The position numbers and the translations under genes were made by a program. Of a stretch of 64,000 bases of DNA, positions 51,340-59,698 are shown piece after piece (within the stretch, counting starts at the first letter, position 1; every line of letters starts with the position of its first letter). Location of the stretch: the NCBI GenBank assembly GCA_964627055.1, contig CAZVGV010000001.1:1-64000 (forward strand), written 5' to 3'. This DNA is from JBBTQS01 sp964627055 (GTDB lineage Bacteria; Patescibacteriota; Patescibacteriia; Magasanikbacterales; JBBTQS01). The notes under the pieces were generated by a model. That model did no database searches and was not told the DNA's origin. It saw nothing but the letters and a program-made list of their open reading frames with translations.

Positions 51340-52251
51340 ATGCGTGCAACACTTACCGATATTTTGCCCCACGCACAACTGCATGGGTATGCCGTTGGTG
51401 CATTTAATTTCAGTTCCATGGAGACGGCGCAGGCAATTGTAGCTGCGGCGGAGCGTGCGAAGTCGCCTGTGGTGTTGCAGACGAGTGGCGGCGCAATTGA
51501 GTACGCCGGCATGGTGTATCTGGGTGTGATCTCGTGGGTTGCATCGCAGTCAGTGAAGGTGCCAGTGGTAGTGCATTTGGATCACGGACATGATGTAAAG
51601 CTTGTTCGTGCAGCAATACAGTCAGGTTACTACACAAGTGTCATGATTGATGCGTCGCATTTGCCATTCAAGGAGAATGTGAAGACGGTTAAGAAGATTG
51701 TGGACGAGGCACATGCTGCCGGAATCTCAGTGGAAGCAGAACTGGGCCCAATTCCAGGCAAGGAAGACAAGGTGAGTGTGAAGAATCGTGACGCGTTCTT
51801 TACAGACCCTGCGCAAGCCGCAGAGTTCGTGGAAATGACGGGGTGCGATGCGCTTGCTGTGTCAGTAGGAACAGCGCATGGTGCATTCAAGCATGCAGGG
51901 ATTGCGGGGAAGGTGGATATGAAACGTCTCGCAGCTATCGCGTCGGCAGTGAATGTGCCGTTGGTGTTGCATGGCGCGAGCAATGTGGATCCAAAGCTTG
52001 CAAAGAAAATGGGACTCGCAAAAGCAGAAGGTATGAGCGATAGCGATATCAAGAAGGCGATCAAGACTGGCATCACCAAAATTAATATTGATACAGATTT
52101 GCGATTGGCATATACAAGCGCATTACGCGCGGCGCTCACGAAGAATCCGCGTGAGTTCGATCCACGTGTGTACACTGATGTGGCACGCGATGCGGTACAG
52201 GGCGTGGTCGAGAAGAAGGTGCGCATGTTCGGTGGTGCGAGATCAGATTGA
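51340..52251 (+). CDS. fba: Class II fructose-bisphosphate aldolase
   Basis: 303 aa from MRATLTDILPHAQLHG, with GGAGA just upstream. Zinc-ligand and catalytic motifs are VHLDHGHDVKLV (near residue 80), VEAELGPIPGKED, VSVGTAHGAF and LVLHGASNVD, with INIDTDLRLAYT near the end. It interconverts fructose-1,6-bisphosphate and two trioses. It is last in the transketolase-PfkB-aldolase operon, which together can feed the pentose phosphate and lower glycolytic pathways. Confidence 0.93.
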   Translation: MRATLTDILPHAQLHGYAVGAFNFSSMETAQAIVAAAERAKSPVVLQTSGGAIEYAGMVYLGVISWVASQSVKVPVVVHLDHGHDVKLVRAAIQSGYYTSVMIDASHLPFKENVKTVKKIVDEAHAAGISVEAELGPIPGKEDKVSVKNRDAFFTDPAQAAEFVEMTGCDALAVSVGTAHGAFKHAGIAGKVDMKRLAAIASAVNVPLVLHGASNVDPKLAKKMGLAKAEGMSDSDIKKAIKTGITKINIDTDLRLAYTSALRAALTKNPREFDPRVYTDVARDAVQGVVEKKVRMFGGARSD

Positions 52252-52265
52252 ATTGCTTCGAAGCC

Positions 52266-52290
52266 TCACCCTGTTGGGTGGTTCTTTTGT
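52266..52290 (+). terminator. Terminator after fba
   Basis: Stem CACCC/GGGTG with a TGTT loop followed by GTTCTTTTGTT. A modest hairpin. Confidence 0.6.
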
Positions 52291-52341
52291 TATTCTGGCG
52301 TTTTTGTCCCCATGTGCTACACTTATAAAAACGTACTAAAT

Positions 52342-53085
52342 ATGAAAGATCTTGCTCCGCTTTTGCGCTCACTTGGCCTACTGGACAGTGAAATCAAAGT
52401 CTATGTTGCTGGCCTCACTCGAGGTGCCGGCACGATCCTGGATTTCACCAAGGCGACGCACTTGTCCCGCCAGGCAGTGTATACGGCGGTGGACGCACTT
52501 ACTGACCGCGGCCTTTTTTCTAATGTAATGCGTGGGAAAAAGCGCTACTTCGCCGCAGAGCAACCCAACAAGCTCATTGCGTACGCGCATCGCTACCACC
52601 ATGACGTGGCAACCAAGATTGCAGACCTTGAACAGATGTTGCCAGAACTTACATTGCAAGCAGGTGGTGACAAGCCGATCGTTCGCCTCTTTGAGGGCAA
52701 GGAGGGGGTGCGTGCGATCATGGAAGATTGGGCCAATACCGACTTCAAGGAAATGGATGAAATTGCGGACACGGACGCACTCTTCACAGTGTTAACACCG
52801 GAAGACCTTGCGCCTCTACGCAAGATTCTTAAGAAGCGCGATGTGAAGGTTCGTGGGATGTACATGGGCAAGAAGCGGTCCGAAGGGACGGTTGGAGACT
52901 TGCATACCATCACGAGCAAAGAAGGGGAGTTCAAATCACATATTGGCGTGTACGGCGACAAGATTAACCTCGTCACGTTCGAGGGTAAGATGTATTCTGC
53001 AATTGTAGAAAGCAAACGACTTGCTCAGGCAATGCGAACACTATTTCACCTCGCGATTGAGGGAGTGAAGGCTCAAAAAAAGTAG
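52342..53085 (+). CDS. TrmB-type HTH regulator
   Basis: 247 aa from MKDLAPLLRSLGLLDSEIKVY. The N-terminal winged helix (about residues 8-75, TILDFTKATHLSRQAVYTAVDAL) is the TrmB/BlaI-like DNA-binding fold, followed by a short coiled coil (about 78-102) and a regulatory domain (LFEGKEGVRAIMEDW, KILKKRDVKVRGMY). In archaea TrmB proteins sense sugars and control sugar genes, which fits the preceding carbon operon. An extended -10 (TGCTACACT, 52315-52323) gives a leader of about 12 nt. Confidence 0.87.
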   Translation: MKDLAPLLRSLGLLDSEIKVYVAGLTRGAGTILDFTKATHLSRQAVYTAVDALTDRGLFSNVMRGKKRYFAAEQPNKLIAYAHRYHHDVATKIADLEQMLPELTLQAGGDKPIVRLFEGKEGVRAIMEDWANTDFKEMDEIADTDALFTVLTPEDLAPLRKILKKRDVKVRGMYMGKKRSEGTVGDLHTITSKEGEFKSHIGVYGDKINLVTFEGKMYSAIVESKRLAQAMRTLFHLAIEGVKAQKK

Positions 53086-53094
53086 TAAAAAATG

Positions 53095-53127
53095 AGAAAG
53101 TCCAGTACGTTGTACGGGACTTTCTTC
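53095..53127 (+). terminator. Terminator after TrmB-type gene
   Basis: GAAAGTCC/GGACTTTC stem with inner GTAC/GTAC, ending in TTTCTTCG. The region 53128-53388 downstream contains no credible gene. Confidence 0.75.
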
Positions 53128-53341
53128 GTTGGAGTTGGAAGTGATGGTGATGGCGTACGCCGTGTTGTGTGGGGACACTACCCGCAGCCCATGACATTAG
53201 CCCTCCTCGTGCTGCAAAAACGCTCCGGCAATATACCGTAAAAGCCGCGTGGACGCAGCTTCGGAAGCGCGCAACGTATGGCCGCACTTCATTACCCACG
53301 CTGGATCAACACTAGCATGCAATACAGGTGAGGTCAAGACG

Positions 53342-53365
53342 AAAAAACCGCGACAGACGTCGCGG
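53342..53365 (-). terminator. Minus-strand terminator downstream of trmH
   Basis: Perfect 7-bp stem CCGCGAC/GTCGCGG (53348-53354 with 53359-53365) followed on the minus strand by TTTTTT. Nothing else on the minus strand precedes it except trmH 220 bp away, or an unseen antisense transcript. Confidence 0.7.
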
Positions 53366-53388
53366 AAATAGGGGGGGTGAGCACGGGG

Positions 53389-53424
53389 TATATTTTTGTC
53401 AACTAAATACTTGACAAAAATATA
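53389..53424 (+). promoter_or_regulatory. Perfect 14-bp inverted repeat over a promoter (operator)
   Basis: TATATTTTTGTCAA (53389-53402) and TTGACAAAAATATA (53411-53424) are exact complements with an 8-bp spacer. The right arm contains the -35 box TTGACA (53411-53416). With TATAGT (53434-53439) 17 bp further, this is an ideal promoter covered by a dimeric operator. The TrmB-type regulator 300 bp upstream is a candidate binder (inference). Confidence 0.8.
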
Positions 53425-53452
53425 TATTCTTGCTATAGTCGCTCTCGTACAT

Positions 53453-53590
53453 ATGAGGAGACGCGAGAATCCAGAGAAGGATTGTCGCGCGAGCATTCGA
53501 TCCATGTTTCGTGGTGGTTACGTGGTTCGGATGTTCACGCAACGATCGTATCTCATGCCCGGCGACCACGTGGTCGCTGGATTTTTTTAG
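53453..53590 (+). CDS. Small protein or small RNA under operator control
   Basis: A 45-codon frame (MRRRENPEKDCRASIRSMF, ending VVAGFF) starts 7 nt after the predicted transcription start near 53446. Its last codons overlap a perfect 8-bp hairpin GCGACCAC/GTGGTCGC (53562-53577) and T7 (53582-53588), an intrinsic terminator. A further hairpin CGCGA-AATCC/GGATT-TCGCG lies at about 53462-53490. The transcript of about 143 nt can therefore be a small RNA with an incidental frame, or an mRNA for a basic microprotein. It is convergent with and touches the trmH end. Confidence 0.5.
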   Translation: MRRRENPEKDCRASIRSMFRGGYVVRMFTQRSYLMPGDHVVAGFF

Positions 53591-54051
53591 AAAAATCGAG
53601 CAATTGCGTATGCCAATCCGCCGAAGGCAACCGAGACATTGAGTGATTCCTTGGTGCCTAACATGGGCAGGTGCACCACGGTATCACACTGTGCAAGTTG
53701 TGGGCGGGTAACACCAGTGACCTCGTTGCCAACCACGATTGCTAGTGGGAATTGAGGTGTCCAATTGCGATAGTCAATACTTGATTTTGTTTTCTCGAGT
53801 GCAACGAGAGTGTACCCGGCATTGCGTAGTTCGCGTAGGAGTGGCAAAGCAGTGGGGCGGTGTTCCCATGGGATAGTTCGTTCGGCACCAAGGGAGACCT
53901 TGTCAACGCGTGGGTGACCAGGGTGTGGGGTGTAGCCGGTTAGGTAGATTTTGCTGACTCCGATGGCATCAGCAGTACGAAAAAATGCACCGACATTGTG
54001 TGCGGAACGAATATTAGGAAGGATTAACACGATGGTGGGGTGGGGTGACAT
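53587..54051 (-). CDS. SpoU/TrmH family RNA 2'-O-methyltransferase
   Basis: 154 aa, a minimal SPOUT enzyme without an extra RNA-binding domain. Motif 1 NIRSAHNVGAFFRTADA, motif 2 IVVGNEVTGV and motif 3 LPMLGTKESLNVSVAFG build the trefoil-knot SAM site. It methylates ribose in tRNA or rRNA; the target is not deducible. Confidence 0.92.
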   Translation of the reverse strand: MSPHPTIVLILPNIRSAHNVGAFFRTADAIGVSKIYLTGYTPHPGHPRVDKVSLGAERTIPWEHRPTALPLLRELRNAGYTLVALEKTKSSIDYRNWTPQFPLAIVVGNEVTGVTRPQLAQCDTVVHLPMLGTKESLNVSVAFGGLAYAIARFF

Positions 54052-54114
54052 GCATCAGTTGTACGCAATGTGCTCGTTGGTGTAAAGGGGGATGCGTGGT
54101 AGTATGTACTATGT

Positions 54115-55275
54115 ATGTTGTGGAAATCCGTAGTTCGAAAAGGAGTTGTGTCGGTGATGATGGTGTTTTGCATCACCTCTTCCGCTCTTGCACAAGCGCC
54201 AATAGATCCAAAGACGTACGTGCCGAAGAATGATGTTTGGTATCGTGCTCAGGTACTTACTGTTGAAAATCAGACGGTAGAAAAGGAAGAGGATGGTACA
54301 GAGCGACTCATGCAGCGCGTGGAAGTGCAGATGAAAAGCGGTGATGAGTCTGGCCGTGTGCACGTGATCAATCATGGTGCAGACTTCGAGTTGCGCGAAG
54401 GAATACAGGTAACACCGGGTGAGTGGGTTGTGGTCATCAAGTCTGAAACATATGATGGCGCGAATCTCTCCGATGTATATCATATTTATGAGCCGTATCG
54501 ACTGCCAGCGCTTCTTGTTGCTGGTGGTATTTTTCTCATTGCCGTGGTTTTTTTGGGGCGTTGGAAGGGACTCGGATCAATTGCAGGACTTGCGATTAGT
54601 CTTCTGGTATTAGTAAAGGGTGTTATTCCTTGGATTGTGCATGGAGGTAACCCACTTATCGCCTGTGTTGTGGGAGCTATTGTCATTGCGACCTGTGCAC
54701 TTTTTGTTGCTCATGGATTCACGCGCCGTACTGCTATTGCGTGGGTGAGTACTGTTATAGCGTGTGTGCTGGCAGCTGGACTCGCGTACCTATTCATGTG
54801 GGCAGCACGCCTGTATGGCTATGGAAGTGAAGAGGCTTACTTTTTGAAGAGCGGTCTCCTTGCTACATTGGATCTGCGCGGGTTGCTCTTGGGGGGTATT
54901 CTCATTGGTTCACTTGGAATTCTTGATGATATTACGACAGCGCAGGTTGCTGTAGTAGAGGAGTTACACCATGCAAATACTTCTCTCTCTCGTGCTGAAT
55001 TGTATCGTCGGGGTCTGTCTGTGGGGCGTGAGCATATTGCGTCACTTGTGAATACACTTGCGCTTGCGTATACCGGCGCATCATTCCCGCTGATTTTGCT
55101 TACGGCAACAAATGAATATCAACCGGTTTGGGCTGCGATGAATACAGAAGGTATCGCCGAGGAAATTATTCGAACACTTGTGGGTTCGTGCGCCCTCGTA
55201 CTTGCAGTACCAATTACAACCGCGTTAGCTGCTGGGTACTATGGCTCTCGAGCCATCGTCGAAGAAACGCACTAG
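54115..55275 (+). CDS. YibE/F-like multipass membrane protein
   Basis: 386 aa. A signal-like N-terminus (about 1-26) is followed by an extracytoplasmic domain (about 28-130) and about seven helices, with GGILIGSLGILDDITTAQVAVVEEL and LSVGREHIASLVNTLALAYTGASFP, hallmarks of the YibE/F family of unknown transport-like function. TTGGTG-17-TAGTAT (54077-54105) puts the transcription start about 3 nt before the ATG. The end overlaps the convergent nuclease gene by 62 bp. Confidence 0.88.
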   Translation: MLWKSVVRKGVVSVMMVFCITSSALAQAPIDPKTYVPKNDVWYRAQVLTVENQTVEKEEDGTERLMQRVEVQMKSGDESGRVHVINHGADFELREGIQVTPGEWVVVIKSETYDGANLSDVYHIYEPYRLPALLVAGGIFLIAVVFLGRWKGLGSIAGLAISLLVLVKGVIPWIVHGGNPLIACVVGAIVIATCALFVAHGFTRRTAIAWVSTVIACVLAAGLAYLFMWAARLYGYGSEEAYFLKSGLLATLDLRGLLLGGILIGSLGILDDITTAQVAVVEELHHANTSLSRAELYRRGLSVGREHIASLVNTLALAYTGASFPLILLTATNEYQPVWAAMNTEGIAEEIIRTLVGSCALVLAVPITTALAAGYYGSRAIVEETH

Positions 55276-56641
55276 CACGCACATCGTCTTCGTTATATTG
55301 CAGTGCTGCATCGAGTGCAGCTCGATCGTTATTTTCAAGCCATTGTTCGTACCAAAAAATACTTTGGGTTCCACTGGATTGTGCGTTGCGCCATGAGAAG
55401 CCGAGGTACTTGCAAATGTCCTTGAGCGAGTAGAACGAGAGGGGAAAAATCACGCAGCGTTGTACTACTTCGAACAGATCGACGAGCCGTTCTTGGAATC
55501 GCTCGAGTGCAGGAGTTGAACCATACTTTGCTGCGAGAAGCGCTACGTGGTGCTTTTCGTATGGCGCGTAATGAAAAATAGTGTAGGTGGCGGGCAGGGT
55601 CTCGATCCAGGCGAGGAACTGCTTCCACATCATTGCTTCGTCACTGGGGTGCTCTGCAAGAAAGTGAATGTACTCGTCCTGTGTATCTCGTTCGATCAGG
55701 AAACCGAAGAGATATTCGGTATCAACGAGTGGGTCCGCTTCAATATCGAAATGAATGCGCAGCCCAGCATCAGCAACGTGTGGTTCGCGAACCATGTGTA
55801 CACGCTGGTGGAGGAATGACTCTGCTTGCAGTCGAATGTGCGCGAGTCGTTCGCGTGATACTCCTGGGATTGGTGAGATGAGCGCCGGGTCCATCATCGC
55901 TGCATCCTCGAGAGAATGAATTGCATTACGTCGCAAGAGGTCGATAGAAAGTCGATCAATGTTGTAGAGCAGCGAAATATCTCGTGCCGTGGTGGCTCGA
56001 GACAGACACACCTGTGCCCATGGTGATTGGAGGCAGCCGCGGGTGAGGGTAATGGGCGGTTCCTGGCCGTCAAGGATGCGTTCGATCTCTCGTCGTCGTG
56101 TGGTGAATCGGTCCATGGTATCGCGTGGATCGAAGTACAGTCTTTCGCCTTGGATTGTGATAATGCCACCGCGAGGTGGTAGCGTTCCTTGCACCTCTTG
56201 CAACAGCAGTGCAAAAAATGTGAGCTGGAGGCGTTGCACAGGCTTCATTTCGTGGCTGCTTTTGATCTCCACTGGCTCATAACAGTAGCGACCAAATGCA
56301 GAATCACCAGAACGACGGAGGAGGAGATCTGGTCGCCCGATCCACTCACGGTCTTCAATGGTCGCGGTAAGGACTGCTCCATGAATTGCCTCTACACCTG
56401 CGTACATCAGTGCGCGGGTCTCTTCGGCTGCTGCTGCGGTTGTAGTTGCAGTTACCTTTGTAGGCTGTAATTCACCAATGACCAGCTGCTCATGTACAAC
56501 GCCTTGCTCGAGCAGTTTCTCCAAGAGTCCGCTCATCGGCGCACGATCCGCGTGGTTGCCATACACATCTAACCAAACCCAGTTCGGGCAGAATTCATAG
56601 TGGAGGAATTGGGACGCCGTGAGCGGGTGTCGAGGAGTCAT
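55214..56641 (-). CDS. TM0106-family RecB-like nuclease with RNase H-like domain
   Basis: 475 aa. The N-terminal half is a PD-(D/E)XK/Cas4-like module: FCPNWVWLDVYG, WIGRPDLLLRR (Asp), YEPVEIKSSHEMKPVQRLQLTFFALLL (E-x-K) and later SPWAQVCLSRA; some of the usual iron-sulfur cysteines are replaced. The C-terminal half is a DEDDy-type exonuclease-like fold (IHFDIEADP near residue 296, YTIFHYAPYEKH, YNEDDVRASAFL). Two helix-hairpin-helix-like residues (ISPIPGVSRERLAHIRLQ) lie between. It ends 4 bp upstream of its operon partner's start region, so both nucleases act together by context. Confidence 0.85.
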   Translation of the reverse strand: MTPRHPLTASQFLHYEFCPNWVWLDVYGNHADRAPMSGLLEKLLEQGVVHEQLVIGELQPTKVTATTTAAAAEETRALMYAGVEAIHGAVLTATIEDREWIGRPDLLLRRSGDSAFGRYCYEPVEIKSSHEMKPVQRLQLTFFALLLQEVQGTLPPRGGIITIQGERLYFDPRDTMDRFTTRRREIERILDGQEPPITLTRGCLQSPWAQVCLSRATTARDISLLYNIDRLSIDLLRRNAIHSLEDAAMMDPALISPIPGVSRERLAHIRLQAESFLHQRVHMVREPHVADAGLRIHFDIEADPLVDTEYLFGFLIERDTQDEYIHFLAEHPSDEAMMWKQFLAWIETLPATYTIFHYAPYEKHHVALLAAKYGSTPALERFQERLVDLFEVVQRCVIFPLSFYSLKDICKYLGFSWRNAQSSGTQSIFWYEQWLENNDRAALDAALQYNEDDVRASAFLRRWLESHSTQQLTRL

Positions 56642-56645
56642 GGCA

Positions 56646-57314
56646 TTAGAACTTCAGGAGGTAATCCCATCGTTTCCAGAGTTCGGCTGTAGCGCGTACG
56701 TCGCGTAGGCAGTAGCGAGCAATATCGATGTATTTGCCGTCAGCATACATCGTACCAACTTGGTCGCCAGTTACACCTTCTTCCTTCGGGCTGCGGATGC
56801 CGAAGGCCCGTGCGTACATGTCGAGATTGAATTTACGCGTGGCACCGTAGAACGTGAGCTGATCAAGCAGATCACAATGCATCTTGTAGTCGTAGCGGTA
56901 GGGAACAAGGTTGAGTGTTGGACGAACGTCGAGCATTGCGGAGCGCAGCATGAGCATTGGACCATCGAAAGATCTCCCGTTGAAGGTTACGATCGGAGCA
57001 TAATGCTGCACGTCTTCCCAAAATTTTTCTAAGATAGTTTTTTCGTCTGCACAGATGTACTCTGCGCCATCTTCAACAAAGGAATCAATCTCTTTTCCTT
57101 CCGCACTGAAATACACTTTGCCCTTGTCTGAGAGTGGATTGAGCATGGCGATCGTGACAATGCGTGCGGTGGGTGCCCAGAGCGCAAGTGAGTCGCGGGT
57201 TCGATCGCGTGCCTCGTCATCTTCGTCATGCTTGGTGAGATATTCCTGTTGGACCATTTCGAGGGATTCCCAGGGTACTCCGATGGTTTCGATATCAACA
57301 ATAATGGGTTTCAT
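56646..57314 (-). CDS. DEDDy 3'-5' exonuclease (PolB-like RNase H fold)
   Basis: 222 aa. Metal-binding acids lie in PIIVDIETIG (Exo I, near residue 7), VTFNGRSFDGPML (Exo II) and IARYCLRDVRATAELW (Exo III, Y-x3-D). This is the predicted 3'-5' exonuclease family related to the proofreading domain of family B polymerases. With polA lacking a proofreading site, it could supply such an activity in trans (inference). It immediately precedes the TM0106-type gene in the operon, 4 bp apart. Confidence 0.88.
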   Translation of the reverse strand: MKPIIVDIETIGVPWESLEMVQQEYLTKHDEDDEARDRTRDSLALWAPTARIVTIAMLNPLSDKGKVYFSAEGKEIDSFVEDGAEYICADEKTILEKFWEDVQHYAPIVTFNGRSFDGPMLMLRSAMLDVRPTLNLVPYRYDYKMHCDLLDQLTFYGATRKFNLDMYARAFGIRSPKEEGVTGDQVGTMYADGKYIDIARYCLRDVRATAELWKRWDYLLKF

Positions 57315-57393
57315 AGGGGTAGATTAGTGTGCGCTCCTCACTGGCATCCTAGCACTAGGACTTGCCAGATGAGAAGTGGTAGAGTGGGGACGT

Positions 57394-58059
57394 ATGAAAC
57401 TCGATCGAAGAGATAGAGCAAAACACGTGTTGAGCGTCCTCAAAAATGTGTATGCACAAGCGCGTGTTCCTGAGGCCTTCGTGCAGTGGTCCACACCGCT
57501 TGAACTTGTGGTGGCAACAATGCTTTCTGCGCAGTGCACTGATGTGCGAGTAAATCTCGTGACGCGGGTGTTGTTCCAGAAGTATCGTACTGCTGCAGAC
57601 TATGCGAACGCATCAGTACCCGAGCTCGAACGCATCATTGGTTCGATTACATTCTTTCGTGCGAAGGCGCGGTATCTGCAAGGAATTGGACGTGTGTTGG
57701 TAGAGCAATACGGCGGAGAAGTTCCGAGTACTGTTGCAGCACTGATTACCTTGCCGGGTGTGGCGTATAAGTCAGCACATCTGATTATGGCCAAGGAGTT
57801 CGGTGTGCAAACAGGTGTTGCTGTAGATACGCATGTGACTCGTGTGGCGACACGTCTGGGGCTCTCACGAGGAAAGAACGCGATTGCAATCGCTGCTGAC
57901 CTAGAGAAAATTTTTGGAAAAAATGATTGGCTCGACGTAAATGAGTTCATGATTCTGCATGGTCGAGCTGTGTGTCGAGCGCCCGTGCCGAAGTGTGGGG
58001 AATGCCCGGTGCGAGACGTATGCCCAAGTGCACGACGCACCACTAAGAAGAAGTTGTGA
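57394..58059 (+). CDS. nth: Endonuclease III (DNA glycosylase/AP lyase)
   Basis: 221 aa from MKLDRRDRAKHVLS. The helix-hairpin-helix LPGVAYKSAHLIMAKE carries the catalytic Lys, GVAVDTHVTRVATRLG the catalytic Asp, and C-x6-C-x2-C-x5-C near the C-terminus (residues 198-214) the 4Fe-4S cluster. It removes oxidised pyrimidines. The 3' end overlaps the convergent helicase by 17 bp. Confidence 0.95.
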   Translation: MKLDRRDRAKHVLSVLKNVYAQARVPEAFVQWSTPLELVVATMLSAQCTDVRVNLVTRVLFQKYRTAADYANASVPELERIIGSITFFRAKARYLQGIGRVLVEQYGGEVPSTVAALITLPGVAYKSAHLIMAKEFGVQTGVAVDTHVTRVATRLGLSRGKNAIAIAADLEKIFGKNDWLDVNEFMILHGRAVCRAPVPKCGECPVRDVCPSARRTTKKKL

Positions 58060-59356
58060 GGCGTTCGAAGAACTGGTGTACGCGTGGATCCATCTTGATA
58101 TCTGATGTGCGGATCGGTCTCAGGAGTGCGATTCCCTCAAGGCTCGTACATCGCGAAAGCGCAACATACACCTGACCGTGTGCGAACGCGCCACGGCCGA
58201 GGTCGATGACGACACGTTCGAATGTCTTGCCTTGGCTCTTGTGGATAGTGACAGCCCAGGCAAGACGCAGGGGGAACTGTCTGAATGAACCAACAGGCTC
58301 TGTCGTGAGTGCGCTGATGCTCGCATCGTAGGAGTAGCGGTGGATTTCCCAGCTATGCATAGATACAGTGACTTCATCACCCGTGGTGAGCTCAACGGTT
58401 ACGGTGCTGGGTACGTGCTGGTCGTCTTCGCCAATTTTTTTTACGATACCGAGCGAGCCATTCACGTATCCCTCGCTTGCGTCGTTAACAAGTAACATGA
58501 CTTGCGCACCTTTCTTGAGCGTGAGTGACTCAGCGGTTGGATACACGCGCGGGTCGAAGGTGCCACTCACTACGGCGCCGAACGTGTGTGCATCCTCATC
58601 AATTTCTGCGAGGCGAGCTGTGTTGATGGCATCAGCTGCAGCATTGGTTGCTGTGAGTACGATCGTGGTTTCATGTTCGGCAAGCGATCCATGATCTTCG
58701 ATCCACTTGGCGTTGAGAGCCGCAAGATCTGCGTCAGTTGTGGTGTTGGTGCGAACGCGATTGAGGAGGTCGATGAATGTGGTATCGCGTTGGCGATAGA
58801 TTTTTTCGAGCTGTACAAGTTCGAAATCCGTGCGTGCGAGTACATGCGCGTCGAAGAAGAATGGGCTCTTATATACCATGGTAAAGGTTTGCGCCTCCTC
58901 AGTACCGGAGACAACCGGCGGCAATTGGTACAAGTCGCCAATGAAAATCATTTGCACTCCGCCAAACGGCTCCTGCGAGCCGCGGTAGCGTCGCAGAAGT
59001 ACATCTACGCAGTCGAGCAGCTCCGCACGCACCATCGACACTTCGTCGATAACAATGGTGTGCAATGCCTTGCAAAGAGATTTAAGATTCGAAGATAATT
59101 TTTCTTTGCCTGCCGAAAGCGGAGTAATGTGCGGAGGGATGCGGAAGAAGGAGTGGATTGTTTGGCCTTGTACATTGAGCGCGGCAACTCCAGTGGGCGC
59201 GAGGACAGCAACATTCTTTTTGGTGTGCAGGCGAAAATGCGTAAGCAGCGTAGATTTGCCGGTGCCTGCACGGCCGGTAATAAAGAGGTGTCGTGACGAC
59301 GTCTCCATGAGATCGAGCGCGCGTTGGAATTGTGGATTGAAGTCGAGGGTAGGCAT
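58043..59356 (-). CDS. PIF1/RecD-like superfamily 1 helicase
   Basis: 437 aa. FITGRAGTGKSTLLTHF is Walker A, HTIVIDEVSMVRAELLD Walker B, IFIGDLYQLPPVV motif III, and AWAVTIHKSQGKTFERVVID plus GQVYVALSRCTSLEGI are motifs V and VI of the 5'-3' PIF1 group. Such helicases resolve G-quadruplexes and R-loops and may act with the nearby nucleases. Length is typical for a compact bacterial PIF1. Confidence 0.92.
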   Translation of the reverse strand: MPTLDFNPQFQRALDLMETSSRHLFITGRAGTGKSTLLTHFRLHTKKNVAVLAPTGVAALNVQGQTIHSFFRIPPHITPLSAGKEKLSSNLKSLCKALHTIVIDEVSMVRAELLDCVDVLLRRYRGSQEPFGGVQMIFIGDLYQLPPVVSGTEEAQTFTMVYKSPFFFDAHVLARTDFELVQLEKIYRQRDTTFIDLLNRVRTNTTTDADLAALNAKWIEDHGSLAEHETTIVLTATNAAADAINTARLAEIDEDAHTFGAVVSGTFDPRVYPTAESLTLKKGAQVMLLVNDASEGYVNGSLGIVKKIGEDDQHVPSTVTVELTTGDEVTVSMHSWEIHRYSYDASISALTTEPVGSFRQFPLRLAWAVTIHKSQGKTFERVVIDLGRGAFAHGQVYVALSRCTSLEGIALLRPIRTSDIKMDPRVHQFFERLTTSS

Positions 59357-59404
59357 AAAACACCGTGGTGGTTGGTGAGTATCAGCCTACCACGGGACAG
59401 GGTC

Positions 59405-59433
59405 TTGCGGAAGTCGTGTAGATTCGGTACAGT
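59405..59433 (+). promoter_or_regulatory. Promoter of tRNA-Gly copy 1
   Basis: TTGCGG (59405-59410), a 17-bp spacer and TACAGT (59428-59433). The 97-bp repeat begins inside the spacer at 59424, so copy 2 inherits only the -10. Confidence 0.7.
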
Positions 59434-59520
59434 GTCCCCACAAATCGCGGGTATTGTATAACGGCTATTATCTCAGTTTTCCAAACTGATGACGCGGGTT
59501 CGACTCCCGCTACCCGCTCC
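59424..59520 (+). repeat. 97-bp direct repeat, left copy (with tRNA-Gly)
   Basis: Identical over 97 bp to 61568-61664. It covers 23 bp upstream of the tRNA, including the -10 box, and the whole tRNA up to the first two bases of CCA. The sequences flanking the two copies differ at once on both sides. The repeats bound a 2,047-bp segment. Confidence 0.95.
59447..59518 (+). tRNA. tRNA-Gly (anticodon TCC), copy 1
   Basis: Acceptor GCGGGTA/TACCCGC, anticodon loop TTTCCAA giving TCC, T arm CGGG-TTCGACT-CCCG. This copy is followed by CCA (59519-59521) and has a complete promoter. Confidence 0.95.
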
Positions 59521-59698
59521 AAACAGTATAAAATTTTGAGAAGTCCCGTTTCACTGCCCCGAGAACTTGAGGACAGTTACGAGATGGATAGAAAGTTGAA
59601 GGCACTGTCTGGCATGAGATATGTGTTGTTTTTTGTGTTATGATGTTCAATGCATGGGGGAGCGTGATCCTAGGGTTACATTGTGAAAAAAGAATTCT

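Noticed and set aside
53197..53505. Minus-strand 102-codon frame downstream of trmH
   Set aside because: It crosses the palindromic operator and a minus-strand terminator and shows no protein-like pattern.
53562..53577. CRISPR repeat or transposon end at the GCGACCAC/GTGGTCGC palindrome
   Set aside because: It occurs once and is followed by T7, which fits a terminator; no repeat array, IS or transposase was seen in the window.
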